Source of the DNA: Coraliomargarita sp965656715
Lineage (GTDB): Bacteria > Verrucomicrobiota > Verrucomicrobiia > Opitutales > Coraliomargaritaceae
Assembly: GCA_965656715.1 (NCBI GenBank)
Contig: CBFHLR010000007.1
Span: 1 to 64,000, forward strand
Reading direction: 5' to 3'
Length of the DNA: 64,000 bases
Each line of letters starts with the position of its first letter. Position 1 is the first letter of the stretch. The notes under the pieces were generated by a model, which saw only the letters and a program-made list of their open reading frames with translations, had not been told where the DNA came from and searched no databases. Position numbers and translations under genes: made by a program. This document shows, in pieces, positions 42,173-50,635 of this stretch.

Positions 42173-43843
42173 CTAGCTCTTGCTCTCGAGTATCTGCGAT
42201 GTTTGTGCGTTTTCACGTAGAATCGCACTGAGTTCGAGGAGTAGGCTTTCTCTGTCGGGAGTGAAAATGAAGCGATCGCTGCCGAGTTTACGGTAAGCTT
42301 CAACCAGTAGTTCGGTTTGCGGGCGACGCATTTGCAAGAATCGGGTCAGCAGGCGATTTAGGTTCTCGGTGTTGCCTAATTCGAGTTCGACGCGGATTAG
42401 CTCGGACAGAACTTTCTGATTGCCCGGTGCCAGTTGGTAGGCGGTGGAGAGGATTTTTCGTGCCTGAGGTGCGCGGTCAATGGTGCTGAAGCGTCGTGCG
42501 ACTGCGAGGTAGGTCTGTGGTGGCGTGCCCACTTCCTTAATGAAATCTTGGAGGTAGATTTCTCCCTCGTCTGGGCGATTGATGCCGAAGGAGGCGACTG
42601 CACGAAGGCTCTGGAAGATTGCGCGACGTTTGGTGAGCCACTCGGGGTTCTCTTTGATGAGTTCTTCTGCGAAGCTCAGTGCACCACTGTAGTCTTTAGA
42701 TACTAAGTGTGCTTCAATGAGCAGGAGCGCGAAGCTGTCGATGTCGAATTCGTTTTCGAGGGCCTCCTCATAGGTGCGGCGTGTGAGCTCAATATTACCT
42801 GTGTCAGCTCCGAAGTTGGCAAGGGCCTGCAATGCTTGCTCGTCGTCGCGAAACTGTTTCAGCATGTTCTTTGTTTCGCGGCTCTCTCGCTCGGTGTCGC
42901 CGGTCTTATTGTAAATGTAAAGTAGTTCGATGCGCGGCGCGGAGCTGAGTGGTGCTGCGACGTTGCGTAGGATCGCATACTGACGGGCCTGTTCGATATT
43001 TCCGAGCTCACGATTGTAGCGGCTCAGTTGCATGAGGAGTGCTTCGGAGCTCGGGAATTTGCTGAGGGATTGCTCCATCTTGGTGATCGCAGCCACTTGG
43101 TTGCCTCTGTCCCAGCTGATTTGTGCGGAAAGTAGGATTCCTTCGCGGGTTTCGGTCATGTTGTAGAGCATGATGTAATCGTCAGCTCGATCGTAGTTGC
43201 CCCGTAAGTAGTTCGCGTTGGCGGCGCCGAATGCCAGTAGACGATTGCGGTCGCTGAGTTCTGGCTCGGCGGGTAGATAATTGTCTGCCAGTTCTTGAAT
43301 GTCGCTGTCCATTTGGTGACGTAGCAGCAGCTGAAGGGTCTGCTTCAGGTAACGTGTATCGTCGATGCCACCCTCTTCGAGCCCACCTAGGAGCATTTCG
43401 GCTGCGCGGTCCGGGCGCTTGAGTGCGGCCTCAAAGAGCGAAGCAACAATGAGGCGCCCTTCTAGGTTTCCTGGGGCACGTGCAACGCCAAGGCGGATCA
43501 AGCGTAAGCCGTCACGCACTTCCCCTTCGTTGAGGAGTTGGATGCCTTTCTCCACGTGGAAATTGCCCATTTTGATGCTGATCTCGCCGCGTTTAATTGG
43601 GATCAGTAGGACATCAGTGTAGGAGATTTCATCGAATTCTTTCTTGTATTTATATACAAGGAACAGGCCTGCCGTAAGCACGAGCCAACCAAAGACGGCT
43701 AGGAGTGAAAATGCAGCAATTAGGCGCCCCCAGCGCATGGAGATTTCGATACGGCCGTCGGGGCGCTTGCGTTGGAGTGCAAATCCAAATAGAACTGACT
43801 TTTCGCGGGAGAAGGGGGATTTGCTATTACCTGAAGTCTTCAT
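42173..43843 (-). CDS. membrane-anchored TPR protein
   Basis: 556 residues. A cytoplasmic N-terminus is followed by a single hydrophobic helix at about 42-66. The remaining 480 residues are all helical, with TPR-like repeats (for example REGILLSAQISWDRGNQVAA, and GNIEQARQYAILRN). Proteins of this shape often accompany PEP-CTERM/exosortase-type polysaccharide loci in related bacteria, and here it lies divergent to the export genes at 44-48 kb. That link is inference. No enzymatic motif is seen. Confidence 0.7.
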   Translation of the reverse strand: MKTSGNSKSPFSREKSVLFGFALQRKRPDGRIEISMRWGRLIAAFSLLAVFGWLVLTAGLFLVYKYKKEFDEISYTDVLLIPIKRGEISIKMGNFHVEKGIQLLNEGEVRDGLRLIRLGVARAPGNLEGRLIVASLFEAALKRPDRAAEMLLGGLEEGGIDDTRYLKQTLQLLLRHQMDSDIQELADNYLPAEPELSDRNRLLAFGAANANYLRGNYDRADDYIMLYNMTETREGILLSAQISWDRGNQVAAITKMEQSLSKFPSSEALLMQLSRYNRELGNIEQARQYAILRNVAAPLSSAPRIELLYIYNKTGDTERESRETKNMLKQFRDDEQALQALANFGADTGNIELTRRTYEEALENEFDIDSFALLLIEAHLVSKDYSGALSFAEELIKENPEWLTKRRAIFQSLRAVASFGINRPDEGEIYLQDFIKEVGTPPQTYLAVARRFSTIDRAPQARKILSTAYQLAPGNQKVLSELIRVELELGNTENLNRLLTRFLQMRRPQTELLVEAYRKLGSDRFIFTPDRESLLLELSAILRENAQTSQILESKS

Positions 43844-44046
43844 GGAAGTAGTATGTGGCGTTTTTGGGCTAGATGTTCATCTTTTTTGACGAATTACCGC
43901 TGCTCGCCAAGCTCAAAGCTGCTCTGATTGGGTGCTTTGTTGGTATGTGACATGTGGGTTACGGAAATAGTCTGAAAATAGCATTGATATCCATGGAATC
44001 CCTCAGTATCTATAGGTTTTTAAAAAGGTAAAATTCCTACTTGCAC

Positions 44047-45243
44047 ATGACTACAGTATCTCGACTTCTCTTGGCGGCGGCCCCTTGTCTGATGTTTACT
44101 CCAGCATTAGTTCATGCGTCACCATTGGTATCTATTGGGGACAACGCGGATTTATTTTTTAATGGCTCCAGTAGTGTCCGATGGACATCGAATCTCTTCC
44201 GTGATGAGGACAACGAAGAGGAGGATATCGTCTTTACTGTTCAGCCCGGCTTTGAGTTGAATGTCGGCCGCGGCTTAAGTGCTGTCGACTTAAGTGTAGT
44301 GACTAGTTATGAGATTCGTCGTTACGATGATTACGACGACTTGGATACGGAGCTGTTTCACATCGCCGCTTATGGCAGCTACAAAGGCAGCCGCCTTGAT
44401 GTTAGTGGTCGTGCATCTTTTGATGAGGTGCAGACGACTTCGGGTAATGCCAATGTTGATGGCGATCTTATCGAATCTGAGGGCACTGCTGGGAGCTTGA
44501 ACGGAGAATACCGTTATTCGCCTAAATTCAGTGTCGGATCGGGCATTAATTATACCAAAACTGATTATAAGAATTTTACTGAGAGTTTCAGTGATCGTGA
44601 GTCACTGAGTATTCCAGTAGACATTTACTACGAATTGACTCCAAAGGTCGATTTGAGTGTGGGGTATGTCTACAGTAATCAGGATGTCGATGGGCGTGTT
44701 GATGGCGCTGGTAACATATTTGATGGTTACGATTTCGATTCGCATTTCTTTAATGTGGGTGCTAGAGGGCAGTTGCTGCCGAAGTTGGGTGGTTACTTGA
44801 AGATCGGATACAATTACCGTGATTCTTACACGACTGCGATTAATGGGGTGGATCTTGATCAGGACTCAACCGGTTCTTTTGGTATGGACGCCGATTTGAC
44901 TTGGGCTGCGACTCAAAAATTGGTTGCTAAGTTGGCGATGTCTCGAGACTTCGGGGCTTCGGGTGAAGGTAATGGCACCGAAAATACCTCAGTCAATACG
45001 AGCCTGAGTTACAGCATGAATGCTTACTGGTCTGCGAGTTCATATTTGCGCTACACTTTGCGTGATTATGATTTTGGTGGTCGTGAAGATGATCAATATG
45101 GTTTTGGTTTACGTGCAAACTACACACCTAATCGCTACTGGGCCTTCAGTGGGGGGTATGCCTATCAAGAGAATGATTCAAATCTGGCAGATCAGAGCTA
45201 TGATGAGCATCGCGTCGACGTGCGGGCGACACTGCGCTACTAA
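44047..45243 (+). CDS. outer-membrane beta-barrel protein, probably polysaccharide-associated
   Basis: 398 residues from the ATG at 44047 with a signal peptide (about 1-23). The mature part is a series of amphipathic strands with Tyr/Phe at alternate positions (DLSVGYVYSNQD, KIGYNYRDSYTT, AFSGGYAYQEND) and ends VDVRATLRY, an aromatic-terminated last strand. It resembles barrel proteins found beside Wza/Wzc genes in EPS loci. A role in anchoring or exporting polysaccharide is inferred. It is 65 bp upstream of the Wza-like gene and in the same direction. Confidence 0.75.
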   Translation: MTTVSRLLLAAAPCLMFTPALVHASPLVSIGDNADLFFNGSSSVRWTSNLFRDEDNEEEDIVFTVQPGFELNVGRGLSAVDLSVVTSYEIRRYDDYDDLDTELFHIAAYGSYKGSRLDVSGRASFDEVQTTSGNANVDGDLIESEGTAGSLNGEYRYSPKFSVGSGINYTKTDYKNFTESFSDRESLSIPVDIYYELTPKVDLSVGYVYSNQDVDGRVDGAGNIFDGYDFDSHFFNVGARGQLLPKLGGYLKIGYNYRDSYTTAINGVDLDQDSTGSFGMDADLTWAATQKLVAKLAMSRDFGASGEGNGTENTSVNTSLSYSMNAYWSASSYLRYTLRDYDFGGREDDQYGFGLRANYTPNRYWAFSGGYAYQENDSNLADQSYDEHRVDVRATLRY

Positions 45244-45308
45244 ATAAATTAGAACAAAATCCCTTTGTTTGGGTCGAAAATGCCTCTTGTTGGGGCATTT
45301 TTTAGTTT

Positions 45309-45950
45309 ATGAAAGCATTTAAATTCATTCTGGCATGTCTTCCATTGATCTCAACTGCGCTGTTTGCACAGGGTAGCGGTTCTGATTCGGGTGGTAGTGG
45401 TTCCTCTTCGGGGGGCACTTCTTCTGCGGGGGTCGGTTTGGTTGTTGGCTCCAATTATGTCCTGAAGTCGTCCGATGTGATCGATGTTTCGGTGTATCAA
45501 GAGGACGATTTGTCGAAGCAGGCGCGTATCGAAGGGGATGGGACAGTCTCATTGGCCTTGATTGGTAAGGTTAAGATCGCAGGCATGACGGTTGCGGAAT
45601 CTCAGTCGCTGATTACGGACCTCTATAATCGCGATTATATCGTCGATCCACAGGTCTCTGTCATTGTGATTTCTTTCTCGCCAAAGTATGTTCGTGTTTT
45701 GGGGCATGTCGGAACCCCCGGGCAAGTTCAAATTCCACCCGATCAGGAACTAACTCTGATTGATGCCATTACTCAGTGTCGCGGAGTGACACGTCTTGGC
45801 AATGATAAGAGCATTACGATTTCGCGGACTAAGGAAAATGGCCAAACGCAGTCATTTGAAGTGAATTTCAAGAAGATCAAGCTGGGGGATGCTAAGGATT
45901 ATATACTCCAGGAGGGGGATACGATCTATGTGCCTGAGCGGGTTATTTAA
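45309..45950 (+). CDS. polysaccharide export protein, Wza-like
   Basis: 213 residues with a signal peptide (about 1-20) and no lipobox Cys. A Ser/Gly-rich linker follows. YVLKSSDVIDVSVYQEDDL starts the Poly_export domain, and YVRVLGHVGTPGQVQIPPDQ starts an SLBB-type soluble beta-grasp domain. In the family these proteins form the outer-membrane or periplasmic channel for capsular/EPS export. The short form lacks the extra SLBB and C-terminal helix of Wza itself. The kinase gene follows 19 bp later. Confidence 0.87.
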   Translation: MKAFKFILACLPLISTALFAQGSGSDSGGSGSSSGGTSSAGVGLVVGSNYVLKSSDVIDVSVYQEDDLSKQARIEGDGTVSLALIGKVKIAGMTVAESQSLITDLYNRDYIVDPQVSVIVISFSPKYVRVLGHVGTPGQVQIPPDQELTLIDAITQCRGVTRLGNDKSITISRTKENGQTQSFEVNFKKIKLGDAKDYILQEGDTIYVPERVI

Positions 45951-45969
45951 TTTGGATAATTTCTAGAGT

Positions 45970-48237
45970 ATGAAGAACGACTATATTCGCGGTGGGCCTG
46001 ACCCCAGTTCTGGTGGTTACGGTTATGGTTATGGTGCTGGGGGCTATAACTATGGTGGTGGTAATTACGGTTATGGTAGTTATGGCGGTGGAGGCTATGA
46101 AGAAGGTCCCCAGCGGTCCCTGAAGGATTATATGCTGATCTTTCGCGAGCGGATTTGGTGGCTGATCGTGGCATTTTTCATCATTTTCTCAGGGGCGATT
46201 CTATACACCTTTAATACGACAAAGGTCTACACAGCGGTATCTCAGGTCCGCATGTTGCGCGATGATCCCACGCCGCTGCCTCAGCAGCAGATGTTGTCGG
46301 ACGAGAACGTTATTCGTGGCGCTGAGGACTTGAATACGCAGATTAGCCTGCTTGAGAGTTTGAAGGTGGTTAAGGGGGTGGAGCAGCGTCTGTCGGAGGA
46401 AGAGCTTAAGAAGTTCATGTTGCCATATGAGGGTGGGTTCTTGGATGCGTTGACGCCGACGGAGCGCTTGATGAGGAATCGTAAGATTATGCCTCGTCGT
46501 ATGAGCCTGATGATTAATGTGGCTTTTTCGCATCCGGACGCGGATATGGCTGCCCGGATTGCAAACTTGTTTGCTGAGGAGTTTATTAACTTCAATGTGT
46601 CAGAGAATATTGATTCGGGGATGGGAGCTGTTGAGGGCTTGCGAATCAAGGTAGACCAGCAGAAGGAGCGGGTTGAAGAGCTTGAGCTTAAACTTGCGGA
46701 GTATCGTGAGCGCCATGATGCGATCTCCTTGAGTGCGGATGAGGATATTGACCGCGAACAGCTCGGGAGCCTGAATCAGATCAAGACGGCTGCGAAAAAC
46801 TCATTCGATCTGATTGAGACGCAGTGGAACCTGGTGGAGACCTTCAAGCGTGAAGGGCGTGACTTGTGGGAGCTTTCCTTTGTGGCCGATCAGCCTCAGG
46901 TTGCGCAGCTTTTGCAGCAGATTTCGTCTACAAAGATTAATATTTCGGCGCTCAGTAAACGTTACCGCGAAAAGCACCCTGCGATGATTCAGTTGTTGCA
47001 AACGCTGCAGGAGTCGGAGGTTGAGCTGGCTTCTGCGGTTGATAATGCGGTGAACAAATTAGAAGCTTCCTTTGTTGAGGCAAAGAGCAATTTTGAATTG
47101 GCGACGAAGCGCTTGGCTGAGAAGTCTGCGGAGCAGATCCAGTTAAGTAAGACACGCATTGAATATAATACTCTGTTGCGCGAGCTGAGTGTTGAACAGG
47201 AATCGCTCCAGCTTTGGGAGATCAACATGATTCAGAAGAAGGCTGCTATTGGCCTGACTGAGGCAAGTGCGCGTATTGTGGACAAGGCTTTTCCTCCAGT
47301 GAAGCACTCGTCTCCAAATATTATCATGAACCTGGCTGCAGGTGCATTTGCGGGGCTTGCTGTTGGAGGTGGGTTGGTCTTCCTTGTCGCGTTCTTGGAT
47401 GATCGTGTGAAGAGCGCATTCGACATCGAGGGCACTATTGGTCTTCCGTTATTGGGTGTGATTCCACGGATCAGGAAGTTGGATTCTAATTCAAAGGCGC
47501 AGGCGGTTGCTTCGAATGTGGATCGACATGTAACGGAGACCTTCCGCTCGATACATTCGTCGATGAAGTTGAACGACGAGAGTAAGAACGCCAAAATCAT
47601 CGTTTCAACCAGCACCGTTCCTGGGGAGGGTAAGTCCTTTGTGAGTTCCAATTTGGCGCTGACATTCTCAAATCACGGAGAGAAGACGCTTCTTTTGGAT
47701 GGTGACCTCCGTCTCCCTAATGTGGCTGCTTCGCTGCAGCTTGAGAATGAGGTCGGCGTGCTGGACCATATTGAGAAAGCGAAAGATCTGGACGACGTCA
47801 TCATGAAGGAAGTCTATCCGAACCTGGATGTGATGCCTTCGGGTGGTAAGTCCAAGAATCCTACTCAGGTTCTCGCCAGTGCCAAATTTGAAGCTATGTT
47901 GGCTGACTTACGTGACCGCTACGACCGTATCGTGATCGACTCGCCACCGCTTGCTGCGGTTAGTGATGCTCTTAACCTGCTTCCGTATGTGGATGGTGTG
48001 GTTTATGTGATTAAGTTTAACACAGTTAAGCGTAAAACTGCGGTTGCGAACGTTCGTCGACTTTGGGAGGCAAATACGCCTGTCTTTGGTGCGATTCTGA
48101 ATAACATCACTACATCCCTTTCCAGTTACTACTATTCTCAATACTCGGATAAGGCGTATCAGGACTACTACATCCGCCAGGAAGAGGAGCTTGAGGAGGA
48201 GTTGGCTGGTTCAGCTGAGCCTGAAGTTCGGTCGTAG
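45970..48237 (+). CDS. Wzc-like polysaccharide co-polymerase and tyrosine autokinase
   Basis: 755 residues. The N-terminus (about 9-42) is a low-complexity Gly/Tyr region (YGYGYGAGGYNYGGGNYG). Helix 1 at about 57-80 starts the chain-length-determinant domain, a long coiled-coil follows, and helix 2 is at about 455-480. The C-terminal BY-kinase has Walker A STVPGEGKSFVSSNLA, Walker A' LLLDGDLRLP and Walker B RIVIDSPPLAAVSD. A Tyr-rich tail (SSYYYSQYSDKAYQDYY) provides autophosphorylation sites. It sets chain length and drives EPS export with the Wza-like protein upstream. The Gly/Tyr head is not typical. Confidence 0.92.
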   Translation: MKNDYIRGGPDPSSGGYGYGYGAGGYNYGGGNYGYGSYGGGGYEEGPQRSLKDYMLIFRERIWWLIVAFFIIFSGAILYTFNTTKVYTAVSQVRMLRDDPTPLPQQQMLSDENVIRGAEDLNTQISLLESLKVVKGVEQRLSEEELKKFMLPYEGGFLDALTPTERLMRNRKIMPRRMSLMINVAFSHPDADMAARIANLFAEEFINFNVSENIDSGMGAVEGLRIKVDQQKERVEELELKLAEYRERHDAISLSADEDIDREQLGSLNQIKTAAKNSFDLIETQWNLVETFKREGRDLWELSFVADQPQVAQLLQQISSTKINISALSKRYREKHPAMIQLLQTLQESEVELASAVDNAVNKLEASFVEAKSNFELATKRLAEKSAEQIQLSKTRIEYNTLLRELSVEQESLQLWEINMIQKKAAIGLTEASARIVDKAFPPVKHSSPNIIMNLAAGAFAGLAVGGGLVFLVAFLDDRVKSAFDIEGTIGLPLLGVIPRIRKLDSNSKAQAVASNVDRHVTETFRSIHSSMKLNDESKNAKIIVSTSTVPGEGKSFVSSNLALTFSNHGEKTLLLDGDLRLPNVAASLQLENEVGVLDHIEKAKDLDDVIMKEVYPNLDVMPSGGKSKNPTQVLASAKFEAMLADLRDRYDRIVIDSPPLAAVSDALNLLPYVDGVVYVIKFNTVKRKTAVANVRRLWEANTPVFGAILNNITTSLSSYYYSQYSDKAYQDYYIRQEEELEEELAGSAEPEVRS

Positions 48238-48342
48238 AATAATTTTCTTAAAATCTTCGATCGAATGCTTGACAGCTAAGTATCGAATAGCAGGATACGC
48301 GCTTCCTCTTCGTCACCAGGCGTCGAGTTACAGTTTAATTCT

Positions 48343-48415
<73 letters not shown>

Positions 48416-48421
48416 GAAACC

Positions 48422-48501
<80 letters not shown>

Positions 48502-48539
48502 AAAGCCCTTAGTTCATAGAACTAAGGGCTTTCTTGTTG
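48502..48539 (+). terminator. Rho-independent terminator after the tRNA pair
   Basis: AAAGCCCTTAGTT, a 5-nt loop and AACTAAGGGCTTT followed by T-rich sequence. It can also act on the convergent gene at 48550. Confidence 0.9.
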
Positions 48540-48549
48540 TTGAATGGTG

Positions 48550-49143
48550 CTATTCGAGTTCTTGTCTCTCTTCGGCTTCTTCTGCCTGCGGCGTGCTGCC
48601 GTGGGGGCCTTTTCCCCCTTTAGGTCCCATTCCTTTCTTACTGCCTCCTGGGCCGCCTAGTTTTGGGCCTTTGCGACGTGGTGGCATGATGCCGTTTTCT
48701 TCAATGAATTCTCTGCGTTCCTCGGGTGTGAGCTTGTGAAGTTGTTCGCGTAGTTGTTGACGTTCCTCGTGGCTCATTTCCTGCCAGCGCTGGTTCATTT
48801 CCTCTCGTTTTTCTTTGGGGATTGCTTCGAAGCGCTCACGCATGGCGTCGACTTCTGCGCGCGGCATTTTGTTGAGTGTCTTGATGCGCTGTTTCATGGC
48901 GGCTTTTTCGTCGGGGCTCATGCTTTGGATTCGCTCGATCGTTGCCTGAAGCTCATTCAGCTGGGCATCATTCATTTCGAGTAGGTGCTGGAGCATGCGT
49001 GACTGGTTGTTGCCGCCTTTGCTGCCAGGGCCTTTTCGTTCGATGGGCTGGCGTTCTGTGTTCCCGGCTATGGGCTGTGCGAAACCAGATAGGCTGAGTG
49101 ATACGCTCAATGCTAGCAGGCCAATTGTTTTCAGGTGCTTCAT
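48550..49143 (-). CDS. periplasmic helical protein, Spy/CpxP/DUF3106-like
   Basis: 197 residues with a signal peptide (about 1-22). The middle part is helical and highly charged with repeated units in the style MSPDEKAAMKQRI, IPKEKREEMNQRW and LTPEERREFIEEN. The ends are Gly/Pro/Lys-rich. This is like DUF3106 or LTXXQ-type stress chaperones. It is coupled (ATGA, 49140-49143) to an anti-sigma-like protein and an ECF sigma gene upstream, which suggests a periplasmic sensor or chaperone for that pathway. Confidence 0.68.
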   Translation of the reverse strand: MKHLKTIGLLALSVSLSLSGFAQPIAGNTERQPIERKGPGSKGGNNQSRMLQHLLEMNDAQLNELQATIERIQSMSPDEKAAMKQRIKTLNKMPRAEVDAMRERFEAIPKEKREEMNQRWQEMSHEERQQLREQLHKLTPEERREFIEENGIMPPRRKGPKLGGPGGSKKGMGPKGGKGPHGSTPQAEEAEERQELE

Positions 49144-49589
49144 GATTGGATTTCGTAAAGAAGTGCGTCGAAGGTCGCGAGGAGTTTGCCGCTGCCAAGT
49201 TCGGTTGCTTCATCTGCGAGTGCGATGTCTGCTAGGCCCTCTTCGATGAGGAAGATTTCTTGGGCTTCGATTTCTTCAATCGAGGGGGCTGCAATTTTTT
49301 CGATTATGGTCTCATTGCTTGCGAGTTGTGTGCTTGTGTGGGGTGCTTGTGTGTTCTCTTGCTTGAGCATTGTGATGGAAAGTAGGGCAATGGCGATTGC
49401 TGCTGCGATCGGGAGGGCGAAGCGAATCACAATGGGTCTTTTGTTTGCGGACTTCTTGGATGTCTCGCTTACCGGCTGGCATGCGTTGAGCACTCGACTT
49501 GCGAAGTCATCGCTGGGCTGTAATGGACGGCTCTTGAGGAGTGCGTCGATCTGTTGATCAAGTTGATCACGTGGGTCGGTGGTTTTCAT
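49140..49589 (-). CDS. single-pass membrane protein, putative anti-sigma factor
   Basis: 149 residues. A cytoplasmic N-terminal part (1-55) begins DPRDQLDQQIDALLKSRPLQ and includes LNACQPV. One helix at about 56-74 follows, then a periplasmic acidic tail. It lies 24 bp after an ECF sigma gene and overlaps the periplasmic protein gene, the usual sigma/anti-sigma layout. There is no clear zinc HxxxCxxC motif, so the assignment rests mainly on context and topology. Confidence 0.65.
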   Translation of the reverse strand: MKTTDPRDQLDQQIDALLKSRPLQPSDDFASRVLNACQPVSETSKKSANKRPIVIRFALPIAAAIAIALLSITMLKQENTQAPHTSTQLASNETIIEKIAAPSIEEIEAQEIFLIEEGLADIALADEATELGSGKLLATFDALLYEIQS

Positions 49590-49613
49590 GGCCTGTTTGA
49601 GTTTAAATGGGAA

Positions 49614-50252
49614 TTAGTGAAAATCTTTGAGCACCTTGCGAAGGTGCGTGCGTGCGCGGTGGATCCATGTTTTGACGGCGCTGAGACTGGCACCGAGTGC
49701 TTCAGCGATTTCGTCGTAGCTGAGTCCCTGTTGTTGTAGCATCAGGATGGCGTCACGCTGGTTGTCGGGGAGCGTGGCGAGGGCTTTGTGGAAGGCTTCT
49801 TCGATCTCGCGGGTGTGGTTGCTCTCCTCAGCTTGCTGTTGCATGACGAAGTCGGTTGGGTCGATGAAGTCGAGTGGGCGGCGGGCACTTTTGCGGTAGC
49901 TGTCGATGAGACGTCTACGTGCGACGGTGAAGATGTATGCGTTAAAGGTGCCGCGGGCTTGGTAGCGGCCGGCTGCACGATAGAGTTCGAGGAAGGTTTC
50001 TTGAGCGAGGTCTTCGGCGTCGGCACGATTGCCTACTGAGCGGTAGAAGAAGTTGATCAGGCGCGTTTGCCAGCGCTCGACGATACTGGCAAATGCACTG
50101 CGGTCGCCTTCAGCAATCGCGCGCAGGCATGCGCTATCGATGTCTTCTACGATTGGAGTGGAGGAGGCGGGGGTGGCTTGAGTCATTCCTGGGTGCTTGC
50201 CTGTGGGGTGTGTCCACTGGATGCCTGCTGATGTGGTCGGGGGTGCATTCAT
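49614..50252 (-). CDS. ECF-subfamily RNA polymerase sigma factor
   Basis: 212 residues, or 191 if the ATG at 50189 is used; the first 21 residues are not conserved. Region 2 is visible as FFYRSVGNRADAEDLAQETF with LYRAAGRYQARGTFNAYIFT and VARRRLIDSYRK. Region 4 is LPDNQRDAILMLQQQGLSYD followed by EIAEALGASLSAVKTWIHRA. It should direct RNA polymerase to stress promoters, restrained by the downstream membrane protein. The three minus-strand genes form one unit. Confidence 0.9.
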   Translation of the reverse strand: MNAPPTTSAGIQWTHPTGKHPGMTQATPASSTPIVEDIDSACLRAIAEGDRSAFASIVERWQTRLINFFYRSVGNRADAEDLAQETFLELYRAAGRYQARGTFNAYIFTVARRRLIDSYRKSARRPLDFIDPTDFVMQQQAEESNHTREIEEAFHKALATLPDNQRDAILMLQQQGLSYDEIAEALGASLSAVKTWIHRARTHLRKVLKDFH

Positions 50253-50412
50253 TTTGTGACATTGAAATCGGCTTTTGGCAAAGAAAGTTGCAGAAAATGT
50301 TGGTTTTCAAGTGCTCCGATTCTTTGGCCAAATTTTTTCGGGAAAATAAGCCAACTTGTGTCATTTTGGCCTGAAAGTTGTTCACAGTTGAATGTGAGTA
50401 ACTTGTGTATAA

Positions 50413-50459
50413 TTACTATATGTAGTGGTATGTTGGGTCTTTTTTACGATATATTGTGT
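50413..50459 (+). promoter_or_regulatory. paired NrdR boxes upstream of nrdB
   Basis: Two near-palindromic sites with cores CTATATGTAG (50416-50425) and CGATATATTG (50447-50456) fit the NrdR consensus. Their centres are exactly 31 bp apart, the three-helical-turn spacing typical of NrdR operators. The second core has one base off consensus. The rest of 50253-50635 contains only a short possible leader peptide. Confidence 0.75.
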
Positions 50460-50491
50460 TCGCATGTTGACACTACGGTATTTTCACAACA

Positions 50492-50596
50492 ATGTTCGCA
50501 ACCATTACCAACCGTTCTGTTGACCCTCGCGTTCGTGCTAAATCCTTCTCTTTTAGGGCTCTTTGGGCTCTGCGCATAAGGAATTTTGCCAACTAA
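50492..50596 (+). CDS. possible 34-codon leader peptide upstream of nrdB
   Basis: ATG at 50492 to a TAA at 50594-50596, encoding a basic peptide with an Arg-rich middle (RSVDPRVRAKSFSFRALWA). It ends 39 bp before nrdB and could be chance. No clear ribosome binding site is seen. Confidence 0.2.
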   Translation: MFATITNRSVDPRVRAKSFSFRALWALRIRNFAN

Positions 50597-50635
50597 TTTT
50601 CTTTTAATTACAACACTAACCACATCTCAACGACC

